A program made the position numbers and the translations under genes. The notes under the pieces were generated by a model. That model was given only the letters and a program-made list of their open reading frames with translations. It made no database searches and was not told where the DNA came from. 6,704 bases of DNA. Source: UBA4722 sp041690995. GTDB taxonomy: Bacteria > Pseudomonadota > Gammaproteobacteria > DSM-16500. Each line of letters begins with the position of its first letter. Position 1 is the stretch's first letter. This document shows, piece by piece, positions 5,789 through 6,704 of the stretch. The DNA is taken from positions 1-6,704 of the forward strand of contig JBEPVM010000065.1 in the NCBI GenBank assembly GCA_041690995.1, in the 5' to 3' direction.

Positions 5789-5830
5789 ACCGATCTAACC
5801 GCAAGGGGGTATGCTCGTGGTTGGATCGGT
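5789..5830. repeat. Inverted repeat downstream of the lipoprotein gene
   Basis: ACCGATCTAACC (5789-5800) and GGTTGGATCGGT (5819-5830) pair over 12 positions with one G-U in RNA, around an 18-nt loop. It begins 17 nt after the lipoprotein stop. Neither strand has a T-run after it, so it is not a standard intrinsic terminator; it may protect the 3' end or act with Rho. Confidence 0.5.
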
Positions 5831-5856
5831 AGAACTCGCTAAATCATTACACCATA

Positions 5857-5874
5857 AAAACGGTGAAAACGGTG
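5857..5874. repeat. Tandem 9-bp repeat
   Basis: AAAACGGTG occurs twice in a row (5857-5865 and 5866-5874) in the space between the converging genes. No function is evident. Confidence 0.5.
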
Positions 5875-5884
5875 TCAAGTATTG

Positions 5885-5918
5885 ACATAGAACAAACTAA
5901 TCAGCTTATGTTCTATGT
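5885..5918. repeat. AT-rich inverted repeat downstream of higA
   Basis: ACATAGAACA (5885-5894) and TGTTCTATGT (5909-5918) are perfect reverse complements with a 14-nt loop, and flanking TAT/ATA can extend the stem. It lies 14 nt beyond the higA stop. It may be a two-way transcript end between convergent genes or a protein-binding palindrome, but the stem is AT-rich and no T-run follows. Confidence 0.5.
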
Positions 5919-5932
5919 TGATACCTTATCAT

Positions 5933-6256
5933 TTAAAGATTTTCTAATCGCTTTAAGGTATCAGGAAATTTCTTAACCATTAAAATCAACGCAGCTGCCT
6001 GATCATTAGGCTCTGTTGTTCCGTGTTCCCATTTTTCTAGGGTACGCAAAGAAACCCGCAGCTTAAGCGCAAATACAGCACGCGACATCTGCAGCTTTTC
6101 CCGTATATCAAGGATTAATGCCGCACTTACTTTCGGCCGAGGCTTTTTAGAAAATTCATGCGTGCGAAGCGTAATCTTTCCCTTCTTGTGGGCTTTCACC
6201 TCAAGAATACCTTGTTTTATCTCTTCAAATAAACTACGTTTTTTTGCAGTAGCCAT
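5933..6256 (-). CDS. higA2: HigA2-type antitoxin, Xre-family HTH
   Basis: 107 residues. It matches the HigA2 antitoxin type known from Vibrio cholerae in length and motif order: an N-terminal toxin-binding segment RSLFEEIKQGILEVKAHKKG (7-26) and KITLRTHEF (27-35), then a helix-turn-helix at about 45-95 with MSRAVFALKL and the recognition region SLRTLEKWEHGTTEPNDQA. In the family the flexible N-terminus neutralises the toxin and the HTH represses the operon. The ATG at 6256 is chosen because GGAGGA lies about 9 nt before it, inside the last toxin codons; a TTG start at 6265 would overlap the toxin stop and add three residues. Only 2 nt separate the toxin stop from this ATG, so translation is probably coupled. 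Intact. Confidence 0.93.
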   Translation of the reverse strand: MATAKKRSLFEEIKQGILEVKAHKKGKITLRTHEFSKKPRPKVSAALILDIREKLQMSRAVFALKLRVSLRTLEKWEHGTTEPNDQAAALILMVKKFPDTLKRLENL

Positions 6257-6258
6257 AA

Positions 6259-6570
6259 TTACCAATCCTCCAGCATCAGTTTTAACGCTTTCTTTTCTTT
6301 AGCCGACAAGTCTGACATTTCATTTTTTGCGTCGAGCGTCAAAAAATAAAGTTGGTCTTTTGAAACTTGCCAATAATAAATAATTCTTATGCCGCCACGC
6401 TTACCTTTGTTGCCTATAGTCCAACGCAATTTGCGTAACCCACCTGTTCCCTGTATCAAATCACCCGCATCGGGTTGCTCTATGAGAAATTCTTGAAGCT
6501 CTTGATACTGGTCATCTTCCAGATAATCTGGCAATTGTTTCGTAAATAAAAGCATCTCCATAAATATCAT
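6259..6570 (-). CDS. higB2: HigB2-type toxin, RelE/ParE superfamily
   Basis: 103 residues. The motifs GDLIQGTGGLRKLRW (36-50), NKGKRGGIRIIYYW (54-67), YFLTLDAKNEMSDLS (75-89) and a helical tail ending MLEDW match V. cholerae HigB2, a ribosome-dependent mRNA endonuclease that halts translation when free of its antitoxin. The basic and aromatic residues in KGKRGG..RIIYY are in the region where such toxins hold their active-site residues, and all appear present. The toxin gene comes first, the usual higBA order. Start choice is less certain: ATG at 6570 has AGGA at 6 nt, but the promoter predicts transcription from about 6575, which would leave only about 5 nt of leader; ATGs at 6561 or 6555 would shorten the protein by 3 or 5 residues. 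The pair may stabilise this region or remain from a mobile element. Confidence 0.93.
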   Translation of the reverse strand: MIFMEMLLFTKQLPDYLEDDQYQELQEFLIEQPDAGDLIQGTGGLRKLRWTIGNKGKRGGIRIIYYWQVSKDQLYFLTLDAKNEMSDLSAKEKKALKLMLEDW

Positions 6571-6581
6571 AAGATATCCTA

Positions 6582-6609
6582 ATTATACCCTAAATGGGTA
6601 TAGTTTCAA
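6582..6609 (-). promoter_or_regulatory. higBA promoter with internal operator palindrome
   Basis: On the minus strand: TTGAAA (6609-6604), a 16-nt spacer, then a perfect TATAAT (6587-6582). The perfect inverted repeat TATACCC-taaat-GGGTATA (6584-6602) fills the spacer and overlaps the -10 box. A repressor bound there would exclude RNA polymerase, as expected if the HigA HTH protein represses its own operon. Confidence 0.8.
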
Positions 6610-6704
6610 GTATATTGTTAATCATGGCAAGTTATAAAATACTCAGTAATTGTCAATTTCAGAAGTGGTCTTCAATGAGACCCCTGATGTAGCTAGGTGG
6701 GTGA

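Noticed and set aside
5789..5830. Integron attC-like site: ATCTAAC fits RYYYAAC and GTTGGAT fits GTTRRRY
   Set aside because: The distance between the boxes is too short for an attC, there is no second pair of boxes or extrahelical bases, and the stem continues past the boxes. No other cassette site is present.
6651..6656. A TTGACA hexamer on the minus strand upstream of higBA as a second promoter
   Set aside because: No acceptable -10 box lies 15-19 nt downstream.
6667..6682. Hairpin GGTCT-tcaatg-AGACC at the right edge
   Set aside because: Only 5 bp, no T-run and no adjacent complete gene in view; too weak to call.

Overview
This looks like an accessory region of a gammaproteobacterial chromosome. 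The best guess is a host-associated or amoeba-associated lineage of the Legionellales (Legionella, Coxiella, Berkiella or Rickettsiella relatives). The main reason is a very large protein joining a eukaryotic-type TKL-like protein kinase to a PARP-type ADP-ribosyltransferase, a long coiled coil and a conserved C-terminal domain. Moderate-to-low GC, a HigB2/HigA2 toxin-antitoxin pair and a DUF4156-type lipoprotein agree with this. The lineage is inferred from content, not demonstrated.

Layout. (1) Positions 81-3194, minus strand: the kinase-PARP gene, with its own strong ribosome binding site and a candidate promoter, separated from the upstream gene by a hairpin terminator. (2) Positions 3398-4056, minus strand: a compact regulatory locus. 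A sigma70-like promoter (4028-4056) drives an RNA of about 60 nt ending in a short terminator (to about 3962). Both antisense segments of this RNA recur in complementary form immediately downstream, inside a 36-codon leader ORF (3851-3961). A strong hairpin, a Shine-Dalgarno sequence and a 141-residue gene of unknown function (3398-3823) follow. This is the architecture of the C4 (phage P1/P7) and CI (satellite P4) immunity RNAs. (3) Positions about 4263-5283, minus strand: a gene graveyard holding the C-terminal end of a tyrosine recombinase and a DUF1016/YhcG-type nuclease gene that has lost its 5' end and, by an internal out-of-frame deletion, its catalytic core. Together with (2) this suggests a decayed prophage or P4-like satellite. 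(4) Positions 5330-5771, plus strand: a small secreted lipoprotein with its own promoter. (5) Positions 5933-6609, minus strand: a higB2-higA2 toxin-antitoxin operon with a palindromic operator inside its promoter. Two inverted repeats lie between the converging lipoprotein and antitoxin genes.

The two most rewarding items are the kinase-PARP protein, a likely translocated effector able in principle to both phosphorylate and ADP-ribosylate host targets, and the C4/CI-type RNA switch that appears to have kept its structure in front of an unknown gene while the rest of the element decayed.
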